From CmP2 sp052084925 (GTDB lineage: Bacteria; Actinomycetota; Actinomycetes; Actinomycetales; Micrococcaceae), in the NCBI GenBank assembly GCA_052084925.1, contig JBQDEV010000015.1, forward strand, positions 9,261 through 73,260: DNA of 64,000 nt. The letters run 5' to 3'. Shown one piece after another: positions 18,138 to 27,257 of this stretch (positions within the stretch are counted from its first letter, which is position 1; every line of letters starts with the position of its first letter). The notes beneath the pieces were generated by a model, which worked only from the letters and a program-made list of their open reading frames with translations, ran no database searches and was not told where the DNA came from. The position numbers and the translations under genes are program-made.

Positions 18138-18203
18138 GTCCTCTCCAACCTTAGACCAGACGGGCCGAGTTTGCAGGGTTTCGGCCGGGATGCGACGGAT
18201 CGT

Positions 18204-20714
18204 TCAGGACTCGATCCGAGACAGCGGTGCGTAGCGCAGCAGCAGCCGCTTCTCGGTGCCACCGAAGACCACCGTGGCGACCGTCTTGTCGCCGGTTCCG
18301 GTCAGGGCTGTGACCTGGCCTTCTCCGAAGCTGACGTGACTGACGCGGTCACCGACGGACAGCGAGATCATCTCCTTGCCTTCGTCGACACGACGCCGAG
18401 TTCCCCCGGTAGCAGAACGAGCCGCAGGACGGATCACCTCGCGGTTGCCCTCCTCGTCGCGGGCGCCGCCGTAGTTCGATTTCGAGGTCGACGCTCCCCA
18501 ATGCGAACCGGTGAACCGCTGGTTGTAGCGCGAGCCCGGTGAGGCGAAGCCACCGATGGAGCCGCCGCCGAAGGAACCCGGGTTCGTCCGGCCCACGCGT
18601 TCCCACTCGATGAGGTCTTCCGGGATCTCGCCGAGGAACTGGCTCGGCGGGTTGAACTGGTGCTGCCCCCACAGCGAACGCGCCTCGGCGCGGGAGAGGA
18701 AGAGCCGCTTCCGGGCCCGGGTCAGGCCCACGTAGGCCAGGCGGCGCTCTTCGGCGAGCTCCTTCTCATCGGTCATGGACCGGGCATGCGGAAACACCCC
18801 ATGCTCCATGCCGGTGAGGAACACCACCGGGAACTCCAGGCCCTTGGCGGTGTGCAGGGTCATCAGCGTGACCTGACCGAGTTGGTCTGCCAGGCGCTCC
18901 CCCTCGTCGTCAGGAGCGGAGGGCAGCTGGTCGGCGTCCGCTACCAAGGCCACCTGCTCGAGGAACTCACCCAGGGTGCCCTGGAGGTGGGTCTTCTCGA
19001 ATTCGCGCACCACGGCCACGAGCTCACCGAGGTTATCGGCACGGGATTCATCCTGCAGGTCCTCGGATTCGCGCAGGTTCTGCAGCATTCCGGTCTGCTC
19101 CAGCACCGCTTCCAGCACGGTGGCCGGCCCTTGCGTCGAGGCGATTTCCGTGAGGTCGTCCATCAGCTGCACGAACCCGACAATGGATTTCACCGACCGG
19201 GTGGCCACCCCGGGCGCCTCTTGGGCCCGGCGCAGTGCTTCCATGAACGTGATCCGTTCCCGCTGCTGCAGCGCCGCCACCGCACCTTCGGCACGGTCGC
19301 CGATGCCACGCTTGGGCTCGTTGAGGATCCGGCGCAGGTTCACGTCGTCGTCGGGGTTGTCGATCACCCGCAGATAGGCCAGCGCGTCCTTGATCTCCTT
19401 GCGATCGTAGAAGCGGGTGCCTCCGACGACGCGGTACGGGATGCCCTTGGCAATCAGGCGCTCTTCCAGTGAACGCGACTGGGCGTTGGTCCGGTAGAAC
19501 ACAGCAATATCGGCGGGACGGATCCCGTCGGAGTCCATCAGCTCATCGACTTTGCCGGCGATCCATTCCGCCTCCGAGGTCTCGGATTCGGCGGCATAGC
19601 CGACGATCTTCTCCCCCGGCCCCTCGGCGGTCCACAGGTTCTTCTTGGTCCGTGCCGGGTTCTTCGAGATCACGGCGTTGGCCGCATCGAGGATCGTCTG
19701 GGTCGAGCGGTAGTTCTGTTCGAGTTTGATGGTGGTCGCATCCGTGTAGTCCTGCTCGAATTCGACGATGTTGCGGATGTCGGCACCACGGAAGGCATAG
19801 ATGGACTGGTCGGAGTCACCGACCACGGTCAGTTGCCCGCCCGGGGTTTCCACGCCTTGTGGCTCCTGGGCCGGACCGGTGAGCAGGCGCACCAGTCGGT
19901 ATTGGGCGTGGTTGGTGTCCTGGTACTCATCCACGAGCACGTACCGGAACCGACGACGGTAGTTGTCCAGCACGCCGGGGAAGGCTTCAAACATGTGGAC
20001 CGTGGTGGCGATCAGATCGTCGAAGTCCATCGCGTTGGCCTGACGCAGCCGGGAGGCGTACTCGGAATACACCGTAGCCACCGCCTGGTTGTATGGATCT
20101 GCCGCCGCGGTGGAGGCGAACGAGTCCGCGTCGATGAGTTCGTTCTTCAACGCGCTGATCTTGTTCAGCAGTGCCTTGGGTGCGAAGCGCTTCGGATCCA
20201 GATCGTTGAGCTTGGCGATGGTGGTCACCAGGCGCAGCGAATCGGCCGAGTCGTAGATCGAGAAGTTCGATTTGAGTCCCACATTCGTGGCCTCGCGGCG
20301 CAGGATGCGCACGCAGGACGAGTGAAAGGTGGAGATCCACATCTGCTGAGCCGCGGCACCAATGAGGGAGGTGATGCGCTCGCGCATCTCGGCGGCGGCC
20401 TTGTTGGTGAAGGTGATCGCCATGAACTCATGCGGACGCGCTGCCCCGGTGGCCAGTAACCAGGCGATGCGGTGTGTCAGCACGCGGGTCTTGCCCGATC
20501 CGGCCCCGGCGACGATCAGCAGCGGCCCGGCGGCATGCTGCACCGCCTGGGCCTGCGGGTCGTTGAGACCCTGGACGAGCTCACCGTCCGGGGTCGACCG
20601 CGGCGCCGAGGCCGCCGGCTGCGCGGTGAACTCCGGGTCGGCCAGCGAGGCTCCCGGACGCGCGGTGAATGCGGGCAAGAAACCGGGCAATGAAGTTTGA
20701 TGATCCTGAGCCAT
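18204..20714 (-). CDS. pcrA: ATP-dependent DNA helicase PcrA/UvrD
   Basis: 836 residues, SF1A helicase that translocates 3'-5' in repair and displaces proteins from DNA. Motifs in order: 'AGAGSGKTRVLTHRIAWLL' (Walker A, about residue 55), 'VDEYQDTNHAQYRL' (motif II), 'GDSDQSIYAFRGAD' (motif III), 'QNYRSTQTILD' (IV), 'TLHTAKGLEFPVVFLTGMEHGVFPH' (V) and 'AYVGLTRARKRLFL' (VI). The C-terminal 'SVGDRVSHVSFGEGQVTAL' is the Tudor-like PcrA tail that binds RNA polymerase. ATG 20714 is chosen over the GTG at 20723. Confidence 0.95.
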   Translation of the reverse strand: MAQDHQTSLPGFLPAFTARPGASLADPEFTAQPAASAPRSTPDGELVQGLNDPQAQAVQHAAGPLLIVAGAGSGKTRVLTHRIAWLLATGAARPHEFMAITFTNKAAAEMRERITSLIGAAAQQMWISTFHSSCVRILRREATNVGLKSNFSIYDSADSLRLVTTIAKLNDLDPKRFAPKALLNKISALKNELIDADSFASTAAADPYNQAVATVYSEYASRLRQANAMDFDDLIATTVHMFEAFPGVLDNYRRRFRYVLVDEYQDTNHAQYRLVRLLTGPAQEPQGVETPGGQLTVVGDSDQSIYAFRGADIRNIVEFEQDYTDATTIKLEQNYRSTQTILDAANAVISKNPARTKKNLWTAEGPGEKIVGYAAESETSEAEWIAGKVDELMDSDGIRPADIAVFYRTNAQSRSLEERLIAKGIPYRVVGGTRFYDRKEIKDALAYLRVIDNPDDDVNLRRILNEPKRGIGDRAEGAVAALQQRERITFMEALRRAQEAPGVATRSVKSIVGFVQLMDDLTEIASTQGPATVLEAVLEQTGMLQNLRESEDLQDESRADNLGELVAVVREFEKTHLQGTLGEFLEQVALVADADQLPSAPDDEGERLADQLGQVTLMTLHTAKGLEFPVVFLTGMEHGVFPHARSMTDEKELAEERRLAYVGLTRARKRLFLSRAEARSLWGQHQFNPPSQFLGEIPEDLIEWERVGRTNPGSFGGGSIGGFASPGSRYNQRFTGSHWGASTSKSNYGGARDEEGNREVIRPAARSATGGTRRRVDEGKEMISLSVGDRVSHVSFGEGQVTALTGTGDKTVATVVFGGTEKRLLLRYAPLSRIES

Positions 20715-20849
20715 GATGCCCACCAGTCTAGTGCCCCGCTGCGGTCGTCCGGCGCTGAGACCGCGTTGTCCACAGGAACGCTCGGACAGATCCCCGTAGA
20801 ATGGTGGGGCAATGCGGATCGCGTTGCGGATCTTGCACCCGGAGGTACA

Positions 20850-21455
20850 GTGGCACGCTCGAAGGACAACCGACCGAATCGGCCCGAACGGCCCCGAGTC
20901 ACGGTGTCACAGGCGCGGGACGACCTGCAGCGCTCAGGTCAGCAGCAAGGTAGCCCCGGGATGCTCATCATTGCCCTGTTGGGCACCTTGGCGTTCATCG
21001 CGTTCTATTATCACGGTCTCGTCCTGGACCAGATGACGCAGCTCAGCAACGGGCTGCCCATGCTCGATCACCGCTTCACCGGATACTCGCTCGACGACGT
21101 CACCGCCCTGGCCACCGTGATGGACGAGGATGCCCTGGGCCAGCTGAATTGGGTGCACAAGACCGCGGGGATCATCTTCCCCCTAACCGTCGCGCTGGCC
21201 GTCTCCGTGGTGGGCGCCTGGTCGCTGCGCAGCGTGCCGCTGCGGTGGGTGACTCTGGGTGCTGGTGTTATCTTCGCCGTCGTGGATATCTGGGAGAACG
21301 CGGCCATCGAGCGCGCTCTGCACGAGCTGACGGCCGACGCCGTCGCCACAGCCAGCCTGCTGACGCAGCTCCGCTGGGTCCTCTTGGTGGTGCTGATGGT
21401 CTGGCTCGTGCTCCTGCTCATCCGGCGCTTCCAACAGCGCGGTTCTGTAGACTAG
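20850..21455 (+). CDS. Membrane protein of unknown function
   Basis: 201 residues from a GTG at 20850 preceded by GGAGGTACA. A basic, Pro/Arg-rich N-terminus (about 35 residues) precedes four hydrophobic segments (about 38-58, 95-117, 122-140 and 165-190), separated by a polar loop with 'DHRFTGYSLDDVTALATVMDEDALGQLNWVH'. No family recognised. It is divergent from pcrA and runs into a tRNA gene, whose promoter region overlaps its 3' end. Confidence 0.75.
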   Translation: MARSKDNRPNRPERPRVTVSQARDDLQRSGQQQGSPGMLIIALLGTLAFIAFYYHGLVLDQMTQLSNGLPMLDHRFTGYSLDDVTALATVMDEDALGQLNWVHKTAGIIFPLTVALAVSVVGAWSLRSVPLRWVTLGAGVIFAVVDIWENAAIERALHELTADAVATASLLTQLRWVLLVVLMVWLVLLLIRRFQQRGSVD

Positions 21456-21463
21456 TGCGGTGC

Positions 21464-21536
21464 GCCTCAGTAGCTCAGGGGATAGAGCAACCCTCTCCTA
21501 AAGGGTAGGTCGTAGGTTCGAATCCTATCTGGGGCA
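21464..21536 (+). tRNA. tRNA-Arg (anticodon CCU)
   Basis: Full cloverleaf: acceptor GCCTCAG/CTGGGGC (one G-U), D stem GCTC/GAGC, anticodon stem ACCCT/AGGGT with loop CTCCTAA giving CCU, T stem GTAGG/CCTAT with loop TTCGAAT. No encoded CCA. It reads AGG codons. Confidence 0.95.
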
Positions 21537-21616
21537 CGACCGATCACTCCTGCCGTAGACAGCCCCGACGCTGATCCACCCCGCAGGTTGCTGACCGCAA
21601 CGATGAGGTAGAGAAG

Positions 21617-23338
21617 TTGTCTTCACGGCCCAACGTTCACCAGACCACACCGCTGAGCTCTTACGATCCCGTCTCCGAGATCGATGCCCTCTTCGGCGAC
21701 ATTATCCAGGACGGTCCCGGCGCTGCCATCGGGGTCTACCATCAGGGCCGCTTGGTCTACTCGCAGGGATACGGACAGGCGAACCTGGAATCCGGCCAGC
21801 ACATCACCGCACAAACCCAGTTCCACGCGGCCAGTCTCTCGAAGCAGTTCACGGCGTTCGCCATCTCGATCTTGGCCCGAGAAGGCGCCCTCAGCCTCGA
21901 CGATGAGGTTCACCACTACCTGCCCTTCGTTCCCAACGTCGGACACCGGATCACCCTTCGGCATCTGCTGTTCCACACCAGCGGATTGCGCGATTACCTC
22001 ATGCTGGCACTCCTGAGCGGACATGGCTCTGAGAGCCGCATCAGCCAGCAACAGGTCCTGAATCTGGTGGCACGCCAGCGCACACTCAATTTCACTCCCG
22101 GATCCGAGTACGGGTACAGCAACACCGGGTACACCCTACTTGCCGAAATCGTCCGTCTCGTCAGTGGCAGGACGCTGAGAGAGTTTACAACCGAGCAGAT
22201 CTTCACTCGCCTGGGGATGCACCGTACGTTCTTCTTCGACGACGTCACCGAGATCGTGCCGGGACGAGCGCTCTCCTACAGTGTGCAACGGGATGCGGGC
22301 GGGCAATCCAGGGACACGTGGTCGGCGTCTGCACTCATGTTGGACAATGTCGGATCCACTGGCCTCTATACGACAGTGACGGATCTGGCTCGCTGGGCAG
22401 GACACCTCACCGCGCCCACGATCGGTATCGAAGGACTGATGGACCAGTTCCGGTCTGCTGGCGCCCTCGACGACGGCACGCCCATCTCCTATGGGTTCGG
22501 TCTCGAGCACTCGGAGCTTGCCGGACGTCGGATGCTCAGCCACAGCGGAGCCGACGCCGCGTTCCGCTCCATTTTCGCGTACCTACCCGATCATGATTTC
22601 GCCGTGGCGATTCTGGCGAATACCGAGCTCAATCTCATGAATCAGGTCCTAGCCGTGACCGAAATGAATTTGCCATCAGGCCCGTCCGTGCCGGAGAGTG
22701 TTGTCCTTCCTCCGGATCCAGACGCCGATCTCCACCAATTTGTGGGGACCTATCGCCAGGACCACGGCGTCTCATGCCGACTTACTGTTCAAGACGACCA
22801 GCTCATGTATCAAGTCGGGTCCCGAGCTCCTCAAGCACTTGTCATCCGGGCTGATGGCTCAGTCGATTTCGGTGAACCTGCCGGAATTCGCATGAGCCCT
22901 GTGCGGGATACGAAGCGGGACATCATCGGGCTGGACGTACCGCGCCCCGGATTCGGTCGGCCTCTTCGGCTGTCGCGTGTCACGACACCTCAGACCGCTG
23001 TCACCGACCTGAATGAATACGTTGGAGATTATCGCAGTCCAGAACTGGACACGATTTACAGCATCAACGCGGACGACCATCAGCTCGTGGTTCATCACCT
23101 GTGGTCGCATCGGCCTAAGCGTCTCGCCTTGGTCCAGCCCGATCGTTTCGAGGCCGAAGGTGACCGATTCAAACGCGAGTTGAGATGGGTCCTTCACTTT
23201 CAACGGGACCGTGACAACACCATCACGGGGTTGGTCTTGCACACGGCAGGCGAACGGAATATTCGCTTTGACCGGTTGAACACCGCACATCCGGTTCTTC
23301 CTACGGCGAGTACGCCGGCGTGGGGTGCATGGACCTAA
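21617..23338 (+). CDS. Serine hydrolase, beta-lactamase/PBP4*-like
   Basis: 573 residues. Class C beta-lactamase fold: 'HAASLSKQFTAF' gives the SxxK motif (Ser73, Lys76), 'YGYSNTGYTLLAEIV' the YxN motif (about residue 160), and 'MLSHSGADAAFRS' the third HxG-type motif (about 305). The C-terminal 190 residues are a lipocalin-like beta domain often attached to such esterases/peptidases. No signal peptide, so a cytosolic esterase or peptidase is more likely than antibiotic resistance. Start is a TTG with GAGGTAGAG upstream. Composition is slightly less GC-rich than the core genes. Confidence 0.85.
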   Translation: MSSRPNVHQTTPLSSYDPVSEIDALFGDIIQDGPGAAIGVYHQGRLVYSQGYGQANLESGQHITAQTQFHAASLSKQFTAFAISILAREGALSLDDEVHHYLPFVPNVGHRITLRHLLFHTSGLRDYLMLALLSGHGSESRISQQQVLNLVARQRTLNFTPGSEYGYSNTGYTLLAEIVRLVSGRTLREFTTEQIFTRLGMHRTFFFDDVTEIVPGRALSYSVQRDAGGQSRDTWSASALMLDNVGSTGLYTTVTDLARWAGHLTAPTIGIEGLMDQFRSAGALDDGTPISYGFGLEHSELAGRRMLSHSGADAAFRSIFAYLPDHDFAVAILANTELNLMNQVLAVTEMNLPSGPSVPESVVLPPDPDADLHQFVGTYRQDHGVSCRLTVQDDQLMYQVGSRAPQALVIRADGSVDFGEPAGIRMSPVRDTKRDIIGLDVPRPGFGRPLRLSRVTTPQTAVTDLNEYVGDYRSPELDTIYSINADDHQLVVHHLWSHRPKRLALVQPDRFEAEGDRFKRELRWVLHFQRDRDNTITGLVLHTAGERNIRFDRLNTAHPVLPTASTPAWGAWT

Positions 23339-23341
23339 GAC

Positions 23342-23620
23342 TCAGCGATCAGCTGAGAACTGCGTCAAGTAGGTCAGTGCCGCCCGTTGCGACCGTTCGA
23401 AATCGGCCTGGCCGCTCCCCTCAGCACGCCCGATAGCGTAGCCGGCCAGGAACCCGGCGAGGGCGTGCTGGTCCTCCACAGGGGAGCCTTCCGGCGCGTC
23501 CTCGTCAGAGCGCTCGTCGAGGACGGCCAGCAGCTGGGCAAGTCGTTGGCGGTCGACAGTCACGTCACCGAGCTCCATCGCCGATGCTGCCTCGGTGAAC
23601 CAGGTAGGAAGATCCGTCAT
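23342..23620 (-). CDS. DUF6457-domain protein
   Basis: 92 residues: 'LPTWFTEAASAMELGDVTVDRQRLAQLLAVLDERS' then 'DQHALAGFLAGYAIGRAEG', a layout I associate with DUF6457, small helical actinobacterial proteins often linked to molybdopterin genes (no such genes here). ATG 23620 is preferred to the GTG 6 bases upstream. It converges with the serine hydrolase with only 3 bp between stops. Confidence 0.7.
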   Translation of the reverse strand: MTDLPTWFTEAASAMELGDVTVDRQRLAQLLAVLDERSDEDAPEGSPVEDQHALAGFLAGYAIGRAEGSGQADFERSQRAALTYLTQFSADR

Positions 23621-23642
23621 AACCACAGTCTACGGCGGACAG

Positions 23643-23678
23643 CGAAAGACCCCCTCCACAGAGTGGAGGGGGTCTTTC
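23643..23678 (-). terminator. Rho-independent terminator of the NlpC/P60 gene
   Basis: Perfect stem GAAAGACCCCCTCCAC with its complement around AGA; A/T-rich arms give a U-run in both directions (GGTCTTTC). Lies 49 bp past the NlpC/P60 stop. Confidence 0.85.
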
Positions 23679-23726
23679 GTGCAGTCGTCACCCGGCCATC
23701 ATTCCGGGGTGTTGGCTGTCGTCAGA

Positions 23727-24575
23727 TCAGCCAACGTAGGTGTAGTAACCCATCAGAGGGTTGCGGTTCACGGAGTGCAGGATGGTGCCCACGGAGGGGT
23801 TCTGTGCGCCGATCATCTGGCCATTGCCGACGTAGATGCCCACGTGGCTGCCGCCGTTCTGGAAGACCAGGTCACCGGGCTGCGGGTTCGAGGTACGCAC
23901 GAACTGGCCTGAGTTGCGGATCGCGGAAGTCTGCGAGGGGATGCTGATGCCGGCCTGGGCGTAGGCCCACGCGGTGAATCCGGAGCAGTCCCAGCCGCCG
24001 GGGCCCTTGCCGCCGAAGACATAAGGCTGGCCGACGCCCGAGTAAGCGGCCGACACGACGGCGCCGAGGCTACCGGAGGCGCTGGAGGCCGGAGCTTCCT
24101 GCTCGACGGTCTCAGCAGCTTCGTTGGAGGAAGTCTGAACGGTCTCTTCCGACTGCTGAGTCGAGGAAGAGGTGGTGTTGTTCGAGGTGGTGGCCTGCTG
24201 ACCAACGTTCTCGTTGGTGACCGGGGTCAGGTCCTCTTCCGGCTCCGGCTCGGGAGCGGGAGTGGAGGACACGGAGGCGCGCTCGATGGTGATTTCGGCG
24301 TCGGCCTCGGCCACGGTGAGGGTGGTTGCTTTGGAAGCGCGCTCCAGGTCTACGTTGGCAGCCGGCAGGATGCTGGTGTCGCGTGCGGTCGGCGCCGGTG
24401 CGGCGTTGACGGCAGGAGCGCCGAGGGTCAGGACCATGGTCGATGCGGCAGCAACGACAGCGGTCTGGCGCCCGAAGTTACCGGCGTTAGCGGTCACGGC
24501 CTTGGACATGGCGTCCAGGGTGAAGTTCGACGCGGGGGTTGCGCGGTGGCGGGCGACAGAAGAGCGCTTCGACAC
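23727..24575 (-). CDS. Secreted NlpC/P60 peptidoglycan endopeptidase
   Basis: 282 residues. Signal peptide region: basic start, then 'TAVVAAASTMVLTLGAPAVNAAPAP' with a likely cleavage after AAA/NAA near residue 58. A long Glu/Ser/Thr/Gln linker (about 95-165) leads to the catalytic domain: 'GKGPGGWDCSGFTAWAYAQAG' (nucleophile Cys), 'QPGDLVFQNGGSHVGIYVG' (His), and a third polar residue near 'GAQNPS'. Cuts the stem-peptide cross-links of the wall, as RipA-type enzymes do. GTG start 24575 with GAGAGAGG upstream, partly inside a hairpin of the leader. Confidence 0.9.
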   Translation of the reverse strand: MSKRSSVARHRATPASNFTLDAMSKAVTANAGNFGRQTAVVAAASTMVLTLGAPAVNAAPAPTARDTSILPAANVDLERASKATTLTVAEADAEITIERASVSSTPAPEPEPEEDLTPVTNENVGQQATTSNNTTSSSTQQSEETVQTSSNEAAETVEQEAPASSASGSLGAVVSAAYSGVGQPYVFGGKGPGGWDCSGFTAWAYAQAGISIPSQTSAIRNSGQFVRTSNPQPGDLVFQNGGSHVGIYVGNGQMIGAQNPSVGTILHSVNRNPLMGYYTYVG

Positions 24576-24755
24576 GATGGGGACCTCTCTCAGGTGCTCT
24601 CAGGCCATAGGCCTGCCCCCGCCATGATGGTGATTGACGACTGCTTTTTCATCGTGAGCCGCGGGGGTTCAGCAAGCTCGTGATGCTCGGCCCGGGAACG
24701 TCTCCGGCCTGGGCACCGCTTCAGCGTATATCAAACCGATACCGTATGTCACGTT
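24576..24755 (-). promoter_or_regulatory. Promoter and structured 5' leader of the NlpC/P60 gene
   Basis: On the minus strand GTGACA (-35), 16 bases, TATACG (-10, near 24725) start a leader of about 145 nt. It contains a CCCCCGC/GCGGGGG long-range pairing, a perfect CAGGCC-TAT-GGCCTG hairpin (24601-24615) and ACCT-gagag-AGGT, which would cover the ribosome-binding site. Actinobacterial cell-wall hydrolase genes often carry c-di-AMP (ydaO) riboswitches, but I do not find the ydaO core motifs here. Confidence 0.4.
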
Positions 24756-24902
24756 GAGATAACGGCGCGGTGGAAAAACATCACCGCCGACTGCCAACTT
24801 CCGCAGAATTCCGCCAGTATTCGGCAGTTATCAATCGTGATCTTTGTCGTGATCTTCGTGGCGGAAGGGCGTGTCGGCCGGGTCAGATCCTCCGAAAACA
24901 CG

Positions 24903-24933
24903 GCACCGGCGCCGCATAAAGCGACGCCGGTGA
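24903..24933 (-). terminator. Terminator after the DtxR-family gene
   Basis: CACCGGCG..CGCCGGTG hairpin around CATAAAGCG; on the minus strand it is followed by CCGTGTTTTC. It lies 42 bp past the stop. Confidence 0.65.
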
Positions 24934-24975
24934 GAGGTGCTTCGCTCCCCTGTGGGCGAGCTTGCCGAGCTGGAG

Positions 24976-25710
24976 TTAGGCGCGCACTACGCGAATGTGA
25001 TGAGCCGTCTCCTCCGAGATCTCCAGACCTTCGTCGGAGAAGTCCTCGCGAGAATCGTCCAGAGCGACCGCAGGTCCGGGTTCGATCGTGCGCACTGCGA
25101 CGTAACCATCGGAGGGGCTGGCCTTGATGACGGCCCCGGGGCGGATGCCGGCCGCAGCCAGCTGAGCCAACAGCTCGGGATCGGTCTGGATCGCTTCGGT
25201 GAGCAGCAGAATGCGAAAGGTGCCGGGGGTGGTGAGCGCGACGGTTAGGTGCTCGCCTTCGTAGCGGGTGGGGCCTTCCCCGGTGTCGGGTCCGCCGATT
25301 TCGCCCAGACCGGGGATCGGGTTACCGAAGGGCGAGTAGATCGGCTGCTTAAGCAGATCGACGAGTCGACGCTCGACCTGATCGCTCATGACGTGTTCCC
25401 AGCGGCATGCCTCTTCGTGGACGTAGGGCCAGTCCAGTCCGATGACGTCTGAGAGCAGGCGCTCGGCGAGACGGTGCTTGCGCATAACCTTCGATGCGGT
25501 GTCCAGGCCGGTGTCCGTTAGCTCCAGATGTCGATCGCCCGCAACCTTGACCAGTCCGTCTCGCTCCATGCGGGCGATCGTCTGAGACACAGTGGGACCG
25601 GAATGATCCAGGCGCTCCGCGATGCGAGCGCGCAGGGGGGTGATGCCTTCCTCCTGCAACTCGTAGATCGTGCGCAGGTACATCTCGGTTGTGTCGATCA
25701 AGTCGGTCAT
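24976..25710 (-). CDS. DtxR/IdeR-family metal-dependent repressor
   Basis: 244 residues. Winged helix 'DTTEMYLRTIYELQEEGITPLRARIAERLDHSGPTVSQTIARMERDGLV' is very close to DtxR/IdeR. The dimer/metal domain has 'KHRLAERLL' (His79 equivalent), 'HEEACRWEHVMSD' (His98, Cys102, Glu105, His106 equivalents), so both metal sites look intact. A C-terminal SH3-like domain begins near residue 150 and is longer than usual. Iron-dependent repression is the likely role, with manganese as the alternative. Confidence 0.9.
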   Translation of the reverse strand: MTDLIDTTEMYLRTIYELQEEGITPLRARIAERLDHSGPTVSQTIARMERDGLVKVAGDRHLELTDTGLDTASKVMRKHRLAERLLSDVIGLDWPYVHEEACRWEHVMSDQVERRLVDLLKQPIYSPFGNPIPGLGEIGGPDTGEGPTRYEGEHLTVALTTPGTFRILLLTEAIQTDPELLAQLAAAGIRPGAVIKASPSDGYVAVRTIEPGPAVALDDSREDFSDEGLEISEETAHHIRVVRA

Positions 25711-25883
25711 GGTCGCCTATGCTCCTCGTCACCGTGGGAACCCCGGGTGTGGTGGTTCCGAGAACGACCGCCGTCCGACCTTCAGGGGGTCAGTCGGCGG
25801 CCAAATAGTATCGTGATCATCCTACCCATGCAGGGCGAAAATGTTCACTGGTCAGTTCCTCGGTATTCGCGCAGAGCGACATA

Positions 25884-26008
25884 TAAGGGGACAAGATCGC
25901 CAAGAGAGCCCGTTGTCCGTTCTGAGCAGGGACAATGGGAACGGCGCGGAGCCGACACAGAGACGACTCTGCCCGGCCGACAACGGACAAGCACAAGAAG
26001 GAGCACCG
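25884..26008 (+). promoter_or_regulatory. serC promoter and leader with competing hairpins
   Basis: A TATAAG box stands at 25884-25889. In the leader, CCCGTTGTCC (25909-25918) can pair with GGACAATGGG (25930-25939), or TTGTCCGTT (25913-25921) can pair with AACGGACAA (25982-25990) just before the ribosome-binding site. The two pairings exclude each other. Regulation is inferred only. Confidence 0.35.
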
Positions 26009-27139
26009 GTGAGCACCTCTCCCGTCACCATCCCCGACAATCTTCTCCCCCGTGACGGACGCTTCGGAGCAGGCCCCTCCAAGGTCCGTCCGGAGCAGGT
26101 CACGGCACTGAGCGGGGCCGGAGCGCACCTGCTGGGCACCTCCCACCGACAGTCCCCCGTCAAGAACCTGGTGGGCTCGGTCCGCGAGGGGATCTCCGAG
26201 CTGTTCTCCGCGCCCGAAGGCTATGAGGTCATCATGGGCGTCGGCGGGTCGACCGCCTTCTGGGATGCCGCATCGTTCGGCCTCGTGCGCGCCAAGGCAC
26301 AGCACCTAAGCTTCGGCGAGTTCGGCTCGAAGTTCGCCAAGGCCACCGACAAGGCGCCCTTCCTCGAGGCCTCCACCATCCTGACCGCAGAGCCAGGCAC
26401 CCGCCCCGAGGCGCGCGCCGAGCAGGGCGTCGACGTCTACGCCTGGCCGCACAATGAGACCTCGACCGGTGTGGCGGCTCCGGTGCAGCGCGTCTCCGGT
26501 GCCGACGCTGACTCCCTGGTGCTTGTGGACGCCACCTCCGGCGCTGGCGGCCTTCCGGTGGATGTCGCGGAGTCGGACGTCTATTACTTCGCTCCACAGA
26601 AGAACTTCGCCTCCGATGGCGGACTCTGGCTGGCGCTGTTCTCCCCGGCGGCGCTGGCGCGCGTCGAGGAGATTTCGGCCTCGGGCCGTTGGATCCCGGA
26701 CTTCCTGGATCTGAAGACCGCCGTCGACAACTCCGTGAAGAACCAGACCTACAACACCCCGGCGCTGGCCACCCTGGTCATGCTCGATGAGCAGCTGTCC
26801 TGGATGAACAGCAACGGCGGCTTGGACTTCACCACTGCCCGCACCCGGGACTCCTCCGACCGGATCTACACCTGGGCCGAGCAGTCGAGTTTCGCGACCC
26901 CGTTCGTGACCCGTCCGGAGGACCGTTCACAGGTCATCGTGACCGTCGACTTCGATGACTCGGTGGATGCCGCACAGGTTGCCTCCATCCTGCGTGCCCA
27001 CGGCGTGGTGGACACGGAGCCCTACCGCAAGCTCGGTCGCAACCAGTTGCGCATCGCGACCTTCGCCGCGATCGATCCCGAGGACGTCTCAGCACTGCTG
27101 AACTGCATCGACCACGTGGTCACGCAACTGAGCAGCTGA
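26009..27139 (+). CDS. serC: Phosphoserine aminotransferase
   Basis: 376 residues, a PLP enzyme of the actinobacterial SerC type: converts 3-phosphohydroxypyruvate plus glutamate to phosphoserine in serine synthesis. Seen: 'DGRFGAGPSKVRPEQ' near the N-terminus, 'GTSHRQSPVK', 'EVIMGVGGSTAFWDAASF', 'LVDATSGAGGLPVDV' (PLP aspartate) and 'YYFAPQKNFASDGG' (Schiff-base lysine, about residue 198). GTG start at 26009 with AAGGAG; the upstream frame is non-coding leader. Confidence 0.95.
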   Translation: MSTSPVTIPDNLLPRDGRFGAGPSKVRPEQVTALSGAGAHLLGTSHRQSPVKNLVGSVREGISELFSAPEGYEVIMGVGGSTAFWDAASFGLVRAKAQHLSFGEFGSKFAKATDKAPFLEASTILTAEPGTRPEARAEQGVDVYAWPHNETSTGVAAPVQRVSGADADSLVLVDATSGAGGLPVDVAESDVYYFAPQKNFASDGGLWLALFSPAALARVEEISASGRWIPDFLDLKTAVDNSVKNQTYNTPALATLVMLDEQLSWMNSNGGLDFTTARTRDSSDRIYTWAEQSSFATPFVTRPEDRSQVIVTVDFDDSVDAAQVASILRAHGVVDTEPYRKLGRNQLRIATFAAIDPEDVSALLNCIDHVVTQLSS

Positions 27140-27188
27140 ACGGATCCGGGCTGACCGGCCCGCGCGCGGGCCGAGAGAAGTCCTCAAC

Positions 27189-27234
27189 GCGAAGGGGGTC
27201 GAACGCCACTTCAACGGGCGTTCGACCCCTTCGC
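27189..27234. terminator. Bidirectional terminator
   Basis: 19-bp stem GCGAAGGGGGTCGAACGCC with its complement, loop ACTTCAAC. It lies between converging serC and the DUF3027 gene. No clear U-run on either side. Confidence 0.6.
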
Positions 27235-27257
27235 TGTGTGGAGACACGGTTGCTTCG

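Noticed and set aside
21617..23338. Antibiotic-resistance beta-lactamase
   Set aside because: Motifs match the wide serine-hydrolase family, there is no signal peptide and the protein has a long C-terminal beta domain, so resistance is not supported.
24576..24755. c-di-AMP (ydaO) riboswitch upstream of the NlpC/P60 gene
   Set aside because: Expected from context, but the conserved core segments (GGGGUGAAUC-like and CCGUCAGCUAACC-like) were not found, so only an unnamed leader is annotated.
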